In this document: one piece after another, positions 8,493-16,899 of the stretch
How positions within the stretch are numbered: position 1 is the first letter of the stretch
Layout: the number at the start of each line of letters is the position of its first letter
Source of the DNA: an uncultured Methanoregula sp.
GTDB taxonomy: Archaea; Halobacteriota; Methanomicrobia; Methanomicrobiales; Methanospirillaceae
Reading direction: 5' to 3'
Length of the DNA: 64,000 nt
NCBI RefSeq assembly: GCF_963678795.1
Contig: NZ_OY787453.1
Location: forward strand, 1,798,001-1,862,000
Notes under the pieces: model-generated
Told to the model about the DNA's origin: nothing
Database searches by the model: none
Seen by the model: the letters and a program-made list of their open reading frames with translations, nothing else
Position numbers and translations under genes: made by a program

Positions 8493-9550
8493 ACATTCAC
8501 CTGTGACTGATCTTCTGATTGGTACGGGCGGGTATATTAATCTGACAAAACGTTCTGCCGGAATTTCCGGGTGCCCGGATGGAGAATCCGGTGGAGAGTG
8601 GCATTAAAAAACAAGAACATTTTCACGCCCTGTCCTATGCTGAAATGATTTGACAACAGATCTAAATAATGGTGTGAGCAGACTAACGAATCGGGATATT
8701 CTGATGAGGGGAATGTACCCGGTGGGGAACCAGTGTGGTGGCCGGGCGAGAAACGAATAGGATACCCCCACCCCTGCCATGCCCGGAGGGGGAACCAGGG
8801 ACATACACACCTGCCACATCCATTCTCTGTCGGAGACCTCCCAAACCGGCAGGATCCCGATGCACAATACCAGCACTAATTCGCGAAAAACCAGCACTAT
8901 TTCCCCCCGGTTTGCCATTTTTCACGTCGGAGACGAACAGCCGTATTTAGCAGCATCTGGAGGGGCGATCGCTTCCCGGATCGACCCTGGGTGGCGGAAA
9001 ATGAAAGGACGGCCTGTTTTGGGGGTCGGGTCCAGGACAGGCATGGATTATCTTGCGGATATTCCACACCCATGCTCCCATGGGGGGATGAGACCCCGTT
9101 TCCACTAATCCGGGCTCAATTATGCCTCCGATAGCCGGTTTTGGACGTATCGCGACCGGTCAGTTTCGGGGTTTTTTGAGGGTAATTATCCGGGAAATTG
9201 CGCTAGTATCCCGGTTTGGCTGACCGTCAATATTACGCTGAGAATAACCGGAGAGTACATAACTGTTTCATTTGAGGAGCGATGAAAAACACGTATTTCC
9301 CTATTGAAGGGGGATTTCGCAAAGAACCCCGTTTTCAGAGATCCTGGATGAGGGGAACGAACATTTCTGGTACACCCGGCGGGGCGTTCTCTCCCGACGC
9401 AAAACGACAATGCGTTGCGCCGGCTTTTCGTACAAAACGGGTTGGAACCATTGCGGGGATTTTTTTTAAAAACCGCTGATGGGGAGAATAGGCTGACGCG
9501 GAAATTGGTAGAGGGGCGGGGATTTTGGCGAGTCTGAAATAATTTTTCAC
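8493..9550. other. Long non-coding region with repeat fragments
   Basis: No gene recognised; the short frames here (for example on the minus strand around 8604-8918) lack protein character. About 8990-9075 resembles parts of repeat R2 (the GGCCTGTTTTGGGGGT block and a TTGCGGATATTCCACACCCA block). Two segments near 8700-8730 and 9347-9380 share a TGATGAGGGGAA / CCCGG-GGGG pattern. This looks like decayed repetitive or mobile DNA. Confidence 0.55.
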
Positions 9551-9940
9551 TCAAAGCCCGGTTGAAAAAACAAAATTAAGGTTTGATTGATCCGGCTCAG
9601 TTTTTCAATCGGGATCATGATCGCGATGAAATTAATAAAATCAAAGCTTGACTGAAAAATAAAAATCAAAGTCTGCCGAAAAAAGTTCAATCAAGGTCTG
9701 GTTGTGAAAAGTTAACAAGGTATACAACCAGAGTACGCAGCCTTTTACGACAGAAGAGGTATCTCAATTATCGTTTTTCAATAAGAGTCTGCCCATTTTT
9801 TTTCAATCAAGGTCTGCTGAAAAAATTTCAATCAAAGTTCGTTTGAAAAATAAAAATCAAGGTTTGATTGATCTGGAACAGGTTTTCGATCGCGATCGTG
9901 ATCGCGATTGAAAATTCTCAGGCAAGGTTTGATTGAAATC
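9551..9940. repeat. Array of short TCAA-G-TTGA repeats
   Basis: About nine imperfect units of the form ATCAARGTYTGRTTGAAAAA occur at roughly 9551, 9575, 9640, 9664, 9689, 9805, 9830, 9855 and 9921. Spacing is irregular (20-120 bp). Two longer copies of about 70 bp (near 9567-9630 and 9847-9910) each end in a GATC-rich segment with ATGATCGCGAT or GTGATCGCGATTG. Many units have TCAA...TTGA dyad symmetry. No open frame runs through it. Confidence 0.65.
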
Positions 9941-10027
9941 CTGCAGGCAATTTTTAGGGGATTCCCCTGTCATGCAATGAATAATTATTGCACGAAATGT
10001 TATGATTTCACGGATACTATGTGCATA

Positions 10028-10201
10028 TATGCCACCGGCACTCGTCCCACCGTCAGGCCCGGTCACGCGGGAATCCATTCTTGCCGGCACGAAGCCCGGG
10101 TCCCTCCGGAGAAAAATCTGGCTGGCACTGTTCGATTTGGGCGTCGGCAGGGGCGGGCACGGATTTCCCTGGGTGATGTGAGGGCGGGGGAAGGGGTAGG
10201 G
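10028..10201. repeat. Dispersed repeat R1, copy 2
   Basis: About 174 bp closely matching copy 3 (12743-12917) over its whole length and copy 1 over the left 130 bp. Weaker similarity to copy 3 extends about 35 bp further left (a GAAATGTTAT block). It ends in a G-rich segment (GGGGGAAGGGGTAGGG). Confidence 0.85.
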
Positions 10202-10355
10202 TGAGGAGACAGGGGAAATCCTGATGCAGGGAATTTGCCCCGGAAGGGATTTGGTGGGCCGGTCGCTCTCTAGCGAAGAAAGGGGGAAAGAATATAGAGA
10301 TATGATGGGGGGAATAACCACAGATCGTCTAAAGAAAAAAGATGATTTGATTAAT

Positions 10356-11141
10356 TTATCCGGTTGCCATTCCACCGGACTCCTGCACATATTTCAGGAA
10401 ACGATCCTTATTTCCTCCAAAATTTGAGAATTGTTTTTCGCATATGTCAGAAAATTTCGCAAGAGTTTTCCGATTGATCTCTTCCTGGTCTTCAAAGATA
10501 CCTATGGATCGAAATTTTAAGCCCCATTTTTCGAACATGAGAAGATTGATAGTTGCTTCTCGGACACGGTCATCATTCGGTAAAGCATAGATAAGGATTG
10601 GGCCTGACGGGGTCTCGATCATATAATCTGCAGTATACCTGCAGTCAGGATCATGCGTTGGATCATGCCACTCGGCCTGAATATGTTCCTTAGGGATCTT
10701 CTCTTGAACAAACTCACGGACATCATCCATAAAAGTAGTACGGACTCGTTCGCGTGAGAGATAAGATACGTCCGATATTTTCAATACTGCCTGAATATAA
10801 CTATAGAGAGCATCACCGTACTGATCGTTGTTTATTGACAGCATCAACTCCCCGTTACGGTCCTCAACCGAGAATGCGGAGAGTGCGTTTGATATGATCT
10901 TCTGCCGTCCACCGCTTCGCAGATCCTTATCCTCAAGATCATACGTGAGGTGCATAAAGGTATGACCCTCATCAGACAGGATCCATTTATCATGCTCTCG
11001 TTTCAGGATAATCACTAAGTGATCTCCATCTTCGAAGAGGAATGGGGTGAATACATGATAGCGATCTACACCTTCGGCTTCAACGCGTATCTGATCACAT
11101 ACTTTCTGCCGGAAATCCTTGGTGATTGCTTTGACCGACAT
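10356..11141 (-). CDS. DUF1828-type protein
   Basis: A 261-residue soluble protein starting at MSVKAITKDF. The ATG shares its A with the TAA stop of the upstream gene, so translation is coupled; an in-frame start 15 bp earlier is less likely. The N-terminal third (residues about 8-90, with HVFTPFLFEDGDHLVIIL and WILSDEGHTFMHL) resembles DUF1828, which is often followed by a DUF1829-like C-terminal domain as here. Function unknown. Such genes are frequent in accessory regions of prokaryotic genomes, and the location in a repeat-rich island fits. A stress or defence role is only inference. Confidence 0.7.
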   Translation of the reverse strand: MSVKAITKDFRQKVCDQIRVEAEGVDRYHVFTPFLFEDGDHLVIILKREHDKWILSDEGHTFMHLTYDLEDKDLRSGGRQKIISNALSAFSVEDRNGELMLSINNDQYGDALYSYIQAVLKISDVSYLSRERVRTTFMDDVREFVQEKIPKEHIQAEWHDPTHDPDCRYTADYMIETPSGPILIYALPNDDRVREATINLLMFEKWGLKFRSIGIFEDQEEINRKTLAKFSDICEKQFSNFGGNKDRFLKYVQESGGMATG

Positions 11142-11635
11142 TAATTCATCCCCCATTGGGAAAGGCTATGGTTTTTCATAGAGATGGAAAATCCGCAATC
11201 TTTTAACATGCATTCGATTGCCCCATGATAATCTGCATACCGTTCTGTTTTCTCAGCATAGGTATCTTCGCGATACCCGGATTGCTGGTAGCGTTGTGTT
11301 GCCGTATGAATATGGAATCCGTAGAATTTATTTTTCTCAATATGATTGCCATGTTCATGACTTTTTCCATTGTACCTTCGGAGACGGAACTGCTGGTTTG
11401 ATCCTTTCGGAACATATACAAGGATAACAGAGAAGTCCAGCGGATTCGAGTCGCTTTGCCGGAAGATTAACCGAAAATCTGATCCATCCTCCCCAATAAG
11501 ATCTCTTTCATACTCTTTATGGCCATGTTTGGTTTTTTGTTTCCCGATTGAGAAGAAATCTTCAGGAAGTATTTTTCTCTCAGCCAATAACGATCCGATC
11601 TTTTCATCGGTAAGCTGGATCGTCATAATGTTCAA
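11141..11635 (-). CDS. Hypothetical partner of DUF1828 protein
   Basis: A 164-residue soluble protein, with a likely start at MNIMTIQL or three codons later at 11626. It is mixed alpha/beta and charged, with a His-rich segment (SHEHGNHIEKNKFYGFHIH) near the middle. It resembles the uncharacterised group I know as DUF6978; the label is from memory. It is immediately upstream of, and stop/start-coupled with, the DUF1828-type gene, forming a two-gene unit. No catalytic motif can be assigned, although the H-rich strand could bind metal. Confidence 0.68.
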   Translation of the reverse strand: MNIMTIQLTDEKIGSLLAERKILPEDFFSIGKQKTKHGHKEYERDLIGEDGSDFRLIFRQSDSNPLDFSVILVYVPKGSNQQFRLRRYNGKSHEHGNHIEKNKFYGFHIHTATQRYQQSGYREDTYAEKTERYADYHGAIECMLKDCGFSISMKNHSLSQWGMN

Positions 11636-11728
11636 TTTAACTCCGGATATAATAATACTGCTCTTAAATCATCAGGGGAGACAATTATAATTTCTTGAGG
11701 AAGAACAAGCGCGGAGAAGGAAAGAAAA

Positions 11729-11896
11729 TTATCTTTCCTTTTTCACACCCTTGAAAGGTGTCCCATCTTGTTTTACGTTCATAAATTGACCGGTGGTTGT
11801 ATCCCGTTTCACATACTGGTCGGTCTTTGGATTGAGAACCTGACTTCGATCATCTACTGCTCCTCTTCGAAAACCTTTGTCTGTGTTCTTTGCCAT
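11729..11896 (-). CDS. Small basic protein (TGQFMNVKQDGTPFKGV family)
   Basis: A 55-residue, Lys/Arg-rich protein starting MAKNTDKGFRRG. Its core NPKTDQYVKRDTTTGQFMNV and the ending DGTPFKGVKKER match a short, widespread bacterial and archaeal hypothetical family. A longer start at 11917 adds seven residues without support. It lies near a likely horizontally acquired two-gene module. Function unknown; the size and charge would suit a nucleic-acid-binding or antitoxin-like role, which is speculation. Confidence 0.65.
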   Translation of the reverse strand: MAKNTDKGFRRGAVDDRSQVLNPKTDQYVKRDTTTGQFMNVKQDGTPFKGVKKER

Positions 11897-12326
11897 TTCT
11901 GTTCTCCATGGCAACAATCCTCAGGGATTTTCTGGAAAATTGTTGTCAGGTGATAATTGTTCATTGATAAAATGAAGAATCTCAATGCGGAGTGAAAGTA
12001 GAAGCAAGTGTGATGGCTGCTATCGTCCCCATCAAGGTTTCCCGGATAGGGGAGATTGCCGGAAAATTCTGGTGCGGGAGATCTTTCCTAGGGGGTACCG
12101 GAAAAGGGCCAGCTAAGCCCGGATCCGACCCCCTTCCCGGCTCTCCGGCCGATCACCAGTGCGAGAAAAGATCCTCATCTCGAACAGAAAGGGACTATTT
12201 TGACAAATTTCCGGGGCAGAAAGTGCCCCTGAATACCCGGATAACCGGAGTGCGGGCGTATTTTGAAAAGGGTGTCCTGTAATTCGCTGAAAAATACGAC
12301 CCTCAAAAAACCTGTTTTTTAAATCG
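11897..12326. other. Intergenic region left of repeat R2 copy b
   Basis: No gene recognised. Base composition shifts from AT-rich near the small basic gene to GC-rich towards the repeats. Confidence 0.45.
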
Positions 12327-12665
12327 GGCTCCGATTGGCAAACGGGGCATTTTAAGAGGGGATTGCATTTTAAAGGTTTTTCGAAGATTTCATAGGGGTG
12401 AACTGACGAAAAAACCGGCCTTCATATTCGCGTCCTTCTGGCTTTTTCCCCTTCAGAAGACCTTACGCATATCTCGGAAAAAGAGGCTGCCGGACGACCA
12501 GACAGGGCTGTTCTACGAGGTGCATTTCAGCCTGTTTTTGACAAAATAACCGATTATATTGCGATTTCTCCACACGAACAGAATCCGGGCCCGATTTGCT
12601 GTCCACTTCCGGGGCAAAGTATGCCAGAAATGGAAACGGGGCGCTGTACGGGCCCGGATTGGCCC
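12327..12665. repeat. Diverged repeat R2, copy b
   Basis: The counterpart of 7229-7620 with the same order of conserved blocks, about two-thirds identical by eye. It lies immediately to the left of repeat R1 copy 3. Confidence 0.7.
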
Positions 12666-12742
12666 GGGGAAGGGATGGTCATATCGCTAGGGGTACATCG
12701 GGTTTTGCGAAATGTTATCGTTCCGGAGACCCTGTGTGCAAT

Positions 12743-12917
12743 TATGTCTCCGGCACTTGTCCCACCATCCGGCCCGGTCACACGGGAATCCATTCTTGCC
12801 GGCACGAAGCCCGGGTCCCTCCGGAGAAAAATCCGGTTGGCGCTGTTCGACATGGGCGTCGGCAGGGGCGGGCACGGGTTTCCCTGGGTAATGTGGGGGC
12901 GGGGGAAGGGGTAGGGA
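12743..12917. repeat. Dispersed repeat R1, copy 3
   Basis: Near-full-length copy of R1. The sequence after it encodes GLMQRMFAGD before a stop near 12976, reminiscent of the C-terminal tail of type I restriction specificity subunits, though this may be chance. Confidence 0.85.
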
Positions 12918-12993
12918 GGTGGTGGGAAGGCGCTTCGGGTGAGGGGCTAATGCAGAGGATGTTTGCTGGGGATTAATCAAGTAAATTCTCCTT

Positions 12994-13925
12994 TTAATGG
13001 GCATTTATTTGATTCGTATCTGCTTTTGTTTTAGGAGAGTTAGGGATTTTCTTTGCAATTTCTTCTAATTGGGTAATCATTGATAACAACGCGGGCTGTT
13101 TCAGATATACATAAAGCAGATAACAGTAAAACTGCTTTAATTCGGCGAACAACTCATAAATCTCACTTATTTCGAAGGGAATATCTCCAATAATCATTTT
13201 TTTATTATCCGAATCAAAATACGCATCTGCATGTGCTTGCTTGTTACGGAATTTTTGGTTTTCTAAAATATTACAAGAATTAAGTGATAAGTAACGTTCT
13301 TTTTTCAAAAAATTTACTAAGTCTTGTTTTAATATCGTGCGTCCTTTGCTTTTTTCCTTTGAGTATTGATTGAGTAATTGTAGTGAATAACGATCATAAG
13401 TCTTCTTCTTCACAGCAATTGCAAGAGAAAATTCTGTTATTATTTGTAACGTTATTTCTTGAAATGAAACAAAGAGAGATGAAATGAGAAAAAGATCTTT
13501 CTCAGTTGTATTTTCTGATATTTTGGTTTCTTTCATTTGATCTGCAACTTGGTAGAAGTACCAAATTTTTGAAAAATGATTCCAAATTCGGTTTTCAATT
13601 CCTTTACCGTTTGTCACTTTGAAAAGATCAAAAACCATCCTATCTATGAAATCCTTACAATTGGAGTCAATCCCTTGGGATTCATCCTCAAATAATTGAA
13701 GGAAACCCTTGATAAATTCCGGATATCCATTCACTAATTCGAAAAATTCTTCTTTTGTTGTGGGAGTAATTTCTTCGATACTATCATCAAAAATTCGAAC
13801 AATTTTTTGGGGTATTGGCTTGCCGGTTTCCGTTTCGATTTTTCCAAAATCTTTATGAATTTTATCTTTTACGGTTTTTTTAGAAGATTAAATTTTATTT
13901 TTTCGTTATCAGATGTATTTTCCAC
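12994..13925 (-). pseudogene. HEPN-like gene with -1 frameshift at an A7 run
   Basis: The main frame (residues from 13734 down to 12994) encodes a helical, AT-rich protein with RNKQAH, an Rx4H pattern typical of HEPN RNases, within FRNKQAHADAYF. The frame has no good start at 13734. It stays open upstream to about 13884 with protein-like sequence (TVKDKIHKDFGKIETETG). In the next frame, a GTG at 13925 preceded by GGAATAACT encodes MENTSDNEKIKFNLLKK and meets this frame at seven adenines (13875-13881 on the plus strand). A -1 slip at A AAA AAA would join them. It is therefore either a frameshifted gene or a programmed frameshift. Base composition differs sharply from neighbours, suggesting transfer. 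Confidence 0.6.
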
Positions 13926-14011
13926 AGTTATTCCTTCTTCAATTTAGTCATTTTTTTTATGGATATTTAATGATCTTGAACCTGACGCTTTACCTCCAGC
14001 AACATTTCGCA

Positions 14012-14167
14012 CGTATCATGGAGAGTGAGGAGCGGATTCGTGAGTGGCGGGTGGTTACTGGAAAGAAGAACAAAGGGTTGAGCGAGGGGGTTATCCAGCG
14101 GGCATTTGCCGGGGAGTTATCGACTACGGGGATGCGTGGGAAAATAAAGATGTTCTTCGACGTGTGA
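14012..14167 (+). pseudogene. Possible hsdS 3' remnant
   Basis: The frame ending at 14167 contains ERIREWRVVTGKKNKGLSEG then VIQRAFAGELS. Type I restriction specificity subunits often end with a helix and a ...QxAFxGEL tail, so this may be the last piece of a lost hsdS. The rest of the gene and any hsdR or hsdM are absent. The match is short, so confidence is low. Confidence 0.3.
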
Positions 14168-14242
14168 AAATGAATGATGATATTAATAATTAAATTAGAA
14201 GTTGGGAGTTACCTTATAATTTGTCGCGTTTGATTTGTTTTC

Positions 14243-16315
14243 TCAATCATATTCATCGAAATCCCTGTTCCTTTCGATGTAACTAGTCACCTCCTCATCG
14301 GAAATAATGCAGTGTTTTCTTCCAGTTCCGGATCTGCTTGTCATTCTTTCGGAAGATAAGATCCTGTGATGCGTCGCAAGCAGATCTCTTATGCTCTTTT
14401 CACATCGATATTCATCGGGATCAAGAGAAAATAACTTTAACAACGCCTTCTCGTATGTTCTCCAGGTCCCAGGATCATCCGGGTTGCGACCAAGAGATTT
14501 CCGGTACGTCCGGATTTCATCTTTGATTTCAGACAGTGTTTGTGTCGTACCTGGAGTACTATTGTTATTCTGCGGTTCCCAGCACCATTCGGGATTCAAT
14601 TGCGATCCCTTGAGAAGATGCCCGGTTTTCTCGCTTGGAACCTGAATATTCGAAGCAATTCCAACACTTTCAAGCAAATCCGTGATAATATTGGCAGTCC
14701 GAAGATCTGAGTCCAGATATTCTTTTATCCGCAGGTCAAGACCATCGGGAGTATTTTCCCTGGTATCATCCCGGCAGTTTTGGGGAAGTTTCTTTCCCGG
14801 CATAGAATTCAGGATCTCCAAGGTTGCCTTAACAAGGTTTTTCCGGATATAGATCCCCCGACTTTTAATGGGAAAATCTGAATACCTTTCTTCAAGGATC
14901 CTGCAAGCCCGCTCGAAAAGATCCTGCGGTATTGGACTGTAGGAGTAGGGGGTTTTAGAAAAAGATGTACTTACCTGATGGGCTGTTCCTGGTTCTGGTT
15001 TACTAAGTATATCCTTGAATTCCGTGGACTCTTTCACAGGTTTATTCAAGTGTTTCCTCGGTTCTGGAGTAACATGAGATGTTTTTTTATGTTTTTGGAC
15101 AGCCGCCATTCTCTGATCCTTTTTTCTTTTATCAAGGTAAATCGCAGTCCCAATGATAACTATGAATGCGAGGATAATTGCTATAAGAACCGGACCAAAC
15201 GTGATTCCTCCATTAACCGAATTTTTTTGAGAGACAATGACATGGGTAGGAACTGAAGAATCCGATGAAGATCCTGTTTCTTGCGGGATGTAATCCGGAT
15301 TCGTGATAACGAAGGCTTCACGATCTTTTACTAGTCCGGCAATAAGTGAACCATCCCCCGTTATTGAAACTCCCTCTACGGTATCGCTGGTGGGATATTT
15401 CCAGAGACTTTTTCCGTCTCGATCCAATAGATAGATATTATTATATTCCGAACCAGCCACAACAAAGGATCCATCATCAGAGATGGCAACAGGTCCAATA
15501 TGCGTTCCGGGAGTGGTTTTCCAAAGTAGATTTCCCTGCCGGTCGAAACAATATACGTAACCATTCGTGCATCCCACGACAATGTATCTCCCGTCTCCGG
15601 ATATCGCAACCCCGTGTCCTTCGTTAAATCCTTCATAATCGGTGTAATGATTTTTCCACAGAAGAGTTCCTGATCTATCGAAAAGATAAACCGTATTGTA
15701 AAGATCGGTTAGTGCTGCAATGTAGTTGCCATCACCAGAAATTGCCACACCATTCAAAGAGAGTCGTTCATTCTTTATCGAATAACTCCAGAGACCCGAA
15801 CCTTTTTCGTTGAGCAGCTTAATGGTCCCATCTCCTTCGCCAAGCGCGATAGATCTACCGTCACGGGAGATTGCGACACCGGCAACTTCTCTTCCGGGTA
15901 TACCGAACAATCCTGTCGCATAACTCCAGAGAAGGTTCCCATCTTTATCATAAAAATAGGCATTTTTATCGGCAGATCCTGCGACAATATACCGGCCCTC
16001 ATCCGCGATTGCTGTACTCCATATTGTCTTTGAATCCCCAAGTGGTGTCCTGATCCAGAGTGCAGACCCTTTACTGTCAAAAACCGTTACACCGTTTGAT
16101 ACTACCGCGGCAGTATATGTGCCATCTTTTGATATGGAGATGCTATTTTGGGGATAATTTTTTGACTCTGTCCAAAGAGTCTTTCCTGAATATTGGATAT
16201 TATCCTGACCATATGCTGGAGGACAAATTATAAACAAAAAAATGAAAAAAAAAGTTAAGAGTGAAAAATAATTTAAGAAAAACAAATGTTTAAACTTGAA
16301 TTTCTCAACCATCAA
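14243..16315 (-). CDS. Membrane-anchored beta-propeller protein
   Basis: A 690-residue protein. It has an N-terminal signal or anchor (about residues 10-36), then roughly seven repeats of the type VAISxDGxYIVAGSxDxxxYxxDxxGxLLW (residues about 40-340), matching PQQ/WD40-like propellers. One transmembrane helix follows (about 370-392), then a 300-residue soluble C-terminal region with a helical segment (residues about 450-560) and a basic linker. Topology predicts an extracellular propeller and a cytoplasmic tail. It is monocistronic, AT-rich like the HEPN-like gene, and at the edge of the accessory region. The cytoplasmic domain is not one I recognise; an extracellular sensing role is inferred. 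Confidence 0.75.
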   Translation of the reverse strand: MMVEKFKFKHLFFLNYFSLLTFFFIFLFIICPPAYGQDNIQYSGKTLWTESKNYPQNSISISKDGTYTAAVVSNGVTVFDSKGSALWIRTPLGDSKTIWSTAIADEGRYIVAGSADKNAYFYDKDGNLLWSYATGLFGIPGREVAGVAISRDGRSIALGEGDGTIKLLNEKGSGLWSYSIKNERLSLNGVAISGDGNYIAALTDLYNTVYLFDRSGTLLWKNHYTDYEGFNEGHGVAISGDGRYIVVGCTNGYVYCFDRQGNLLWKTTPGTHIGPVAISDDGSFVVAGSEYNNIYLLDRDGKSLWKYPTSDTVEGVSITGDGSLIAGLVKDREAFVITNPDYIPQETGSSSDSSVPTHVIVSQKNSVNGGITFGPVLIAIILAFIVIIGTAIYLDKRKKDQRMAAVQKHKKTSHVTPEPRKHLNKPVKESTEFKDILSKPEPGTAHQVSTSFSKTPYSYSPIPQDLFERACRILEERYSDFPIKSRGIYIRKNLVKATLEILNSMPGKKLPQNCRDDTRENTPDGLDLRIKEYLDSDLRTANIITDLLESVGIASNIQVPSEKTGHLLKGSQLNPEWCWEPQNNNSTPGTTQTLSEIKDEIRTYRKSLGRNPDDPGTWRTYEKALLKLFSLDPDEYRCEKSIRDLLATHHRILSSERMTSRSGTGRKHCIISDEEVTSYIERNRDFDEYD

Positions 16316-16616
16316 TTTGATCCGTATTTTGTATACGATTAACCTTTATATTCGAGTTTAATGAATTACCCAAGTACTGCTCCTTGAAAAAAAAGACTTG
16401 CACCACAATTACCCAATAAGATGAATTAATTTACATTAGGGGCCAGGCGTAAGATTTGATAAGTAAACGATTGATATCTGATTTTCTCTCTCTTAAAAAA
16501 ATCCTCATCAACCGATAACCGATCAGAACCAAATTTCCAATGTAATAATTTTCACTGTTAGCCGTGTATTATATTGAAAAATTTCATTCTCCCCCCCACT
16601 GCACCACTCCGGCACC
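16316..16616. other. Intergenic region between propeller gene and aromatic operon
   Basis: An AT-rich, divergent intergenic region with no gene recognised. The minus-strand promoter of the propeller gene is expected near its left end (AT-rich around 16330-16350). Confidence 0.45.
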
Positions 16617-16633
16617 GTGCTAAGCATTAGCAC
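16617..16633. promoter_or_regulatory. Palindrome upstream of aromatic operon promoter
   Basis: GTGCTAA GCA TTAGCAC is a perfect 7-bp inverted repeat with a 3-bp centre, ending 5-6 bp before the putative TATA box. That is a typical position for an archaeal activator or repressor operator. Confidence 0.5.
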
Positions 16634-16638
16634 ACACA

Positions 16639-16648
16639 CTTAAATACA
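16639..16648 (+). promoter_or_regulatory. TATA box of aromatic operon
   Basis: CTTAAATACA resembles archaeal box A. The expected transcription start about 25 bp downstream falls at or next to the ATG of a short ORF at 16669, implying a leaderless leader peptide. Confidence 0.5.
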
Positions 16649-16668
16649 AAAACCTCATACCAGTAAGT

Positions 16669-16734
16669 ATGCAGGACGAGTGCTACAGCATTCATGAGGG
16701 TTTTTTTGCCCGTGAACGCCTTTATCTCTGTTAG
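16669..16734 (+). CDS. Putative 21-codon leader peptide
   Basis: An ATG-to-TAG frame of 21 codons lies between the operon TATA box and the first aldolase gene. Its codons include TAC (position 6), TTT TTT (12-13) and TAT (19), so four of 21 residues are aromatic, with two Cys codons. It sits upstream of a hairpin and T-rich tract. Arrangement and composition resemble amino-acid-responsive leader peptides, but ribosome-mediated attenuation is not established in archaea, so this is a hypothesis. Confidence 0.35.
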   Translation: MQDECYSIHEGFFARERLYLC

Positions 16735-16783
16735 TTCACCCGCCCGCTGCATCAGCAAAACCGTTTCTGGAGAACCAAAAGCA

Positions 16784-16835
16784 GATACCGCAGGGTATCG
16801 CTTCTTTGGCTTTTTTGGCTTTTATTATTGGTATC
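16784..16835 (+). terminator. Attenuator-like hairpin with T-rich tract
   Basis: GATACC (16784-16789) can pair with GGTATC at 16794-16799 over a GCAG loop. A T-rich stretch (16801-16828) follows directly. A second GGTATC at 16830-16835 gives an alternative partner for the same left arm. The element lies inside the leader, 65 bp before the first structural gene. Confidence 0.4.
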
Positions 16836-16899
16836 GTTAAGCCCTCTGGTTTGCACTAAAAAATTCGTGTGAATGCAGGGGGAGGATGTTGTTGTTACT

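Noticed and set aside
8604-8918. Minus-strand 104-codon frame in the non-coding island
   Set aside because: Composition is not protein-like, there is no ribosome site, and it overlaps repeat-like sequence.
9551-9940. CRISPR array
   Set aside because: Repeats are imperfect, spacing is irregular from 20 to over 100 bp, and no cas genes are present.
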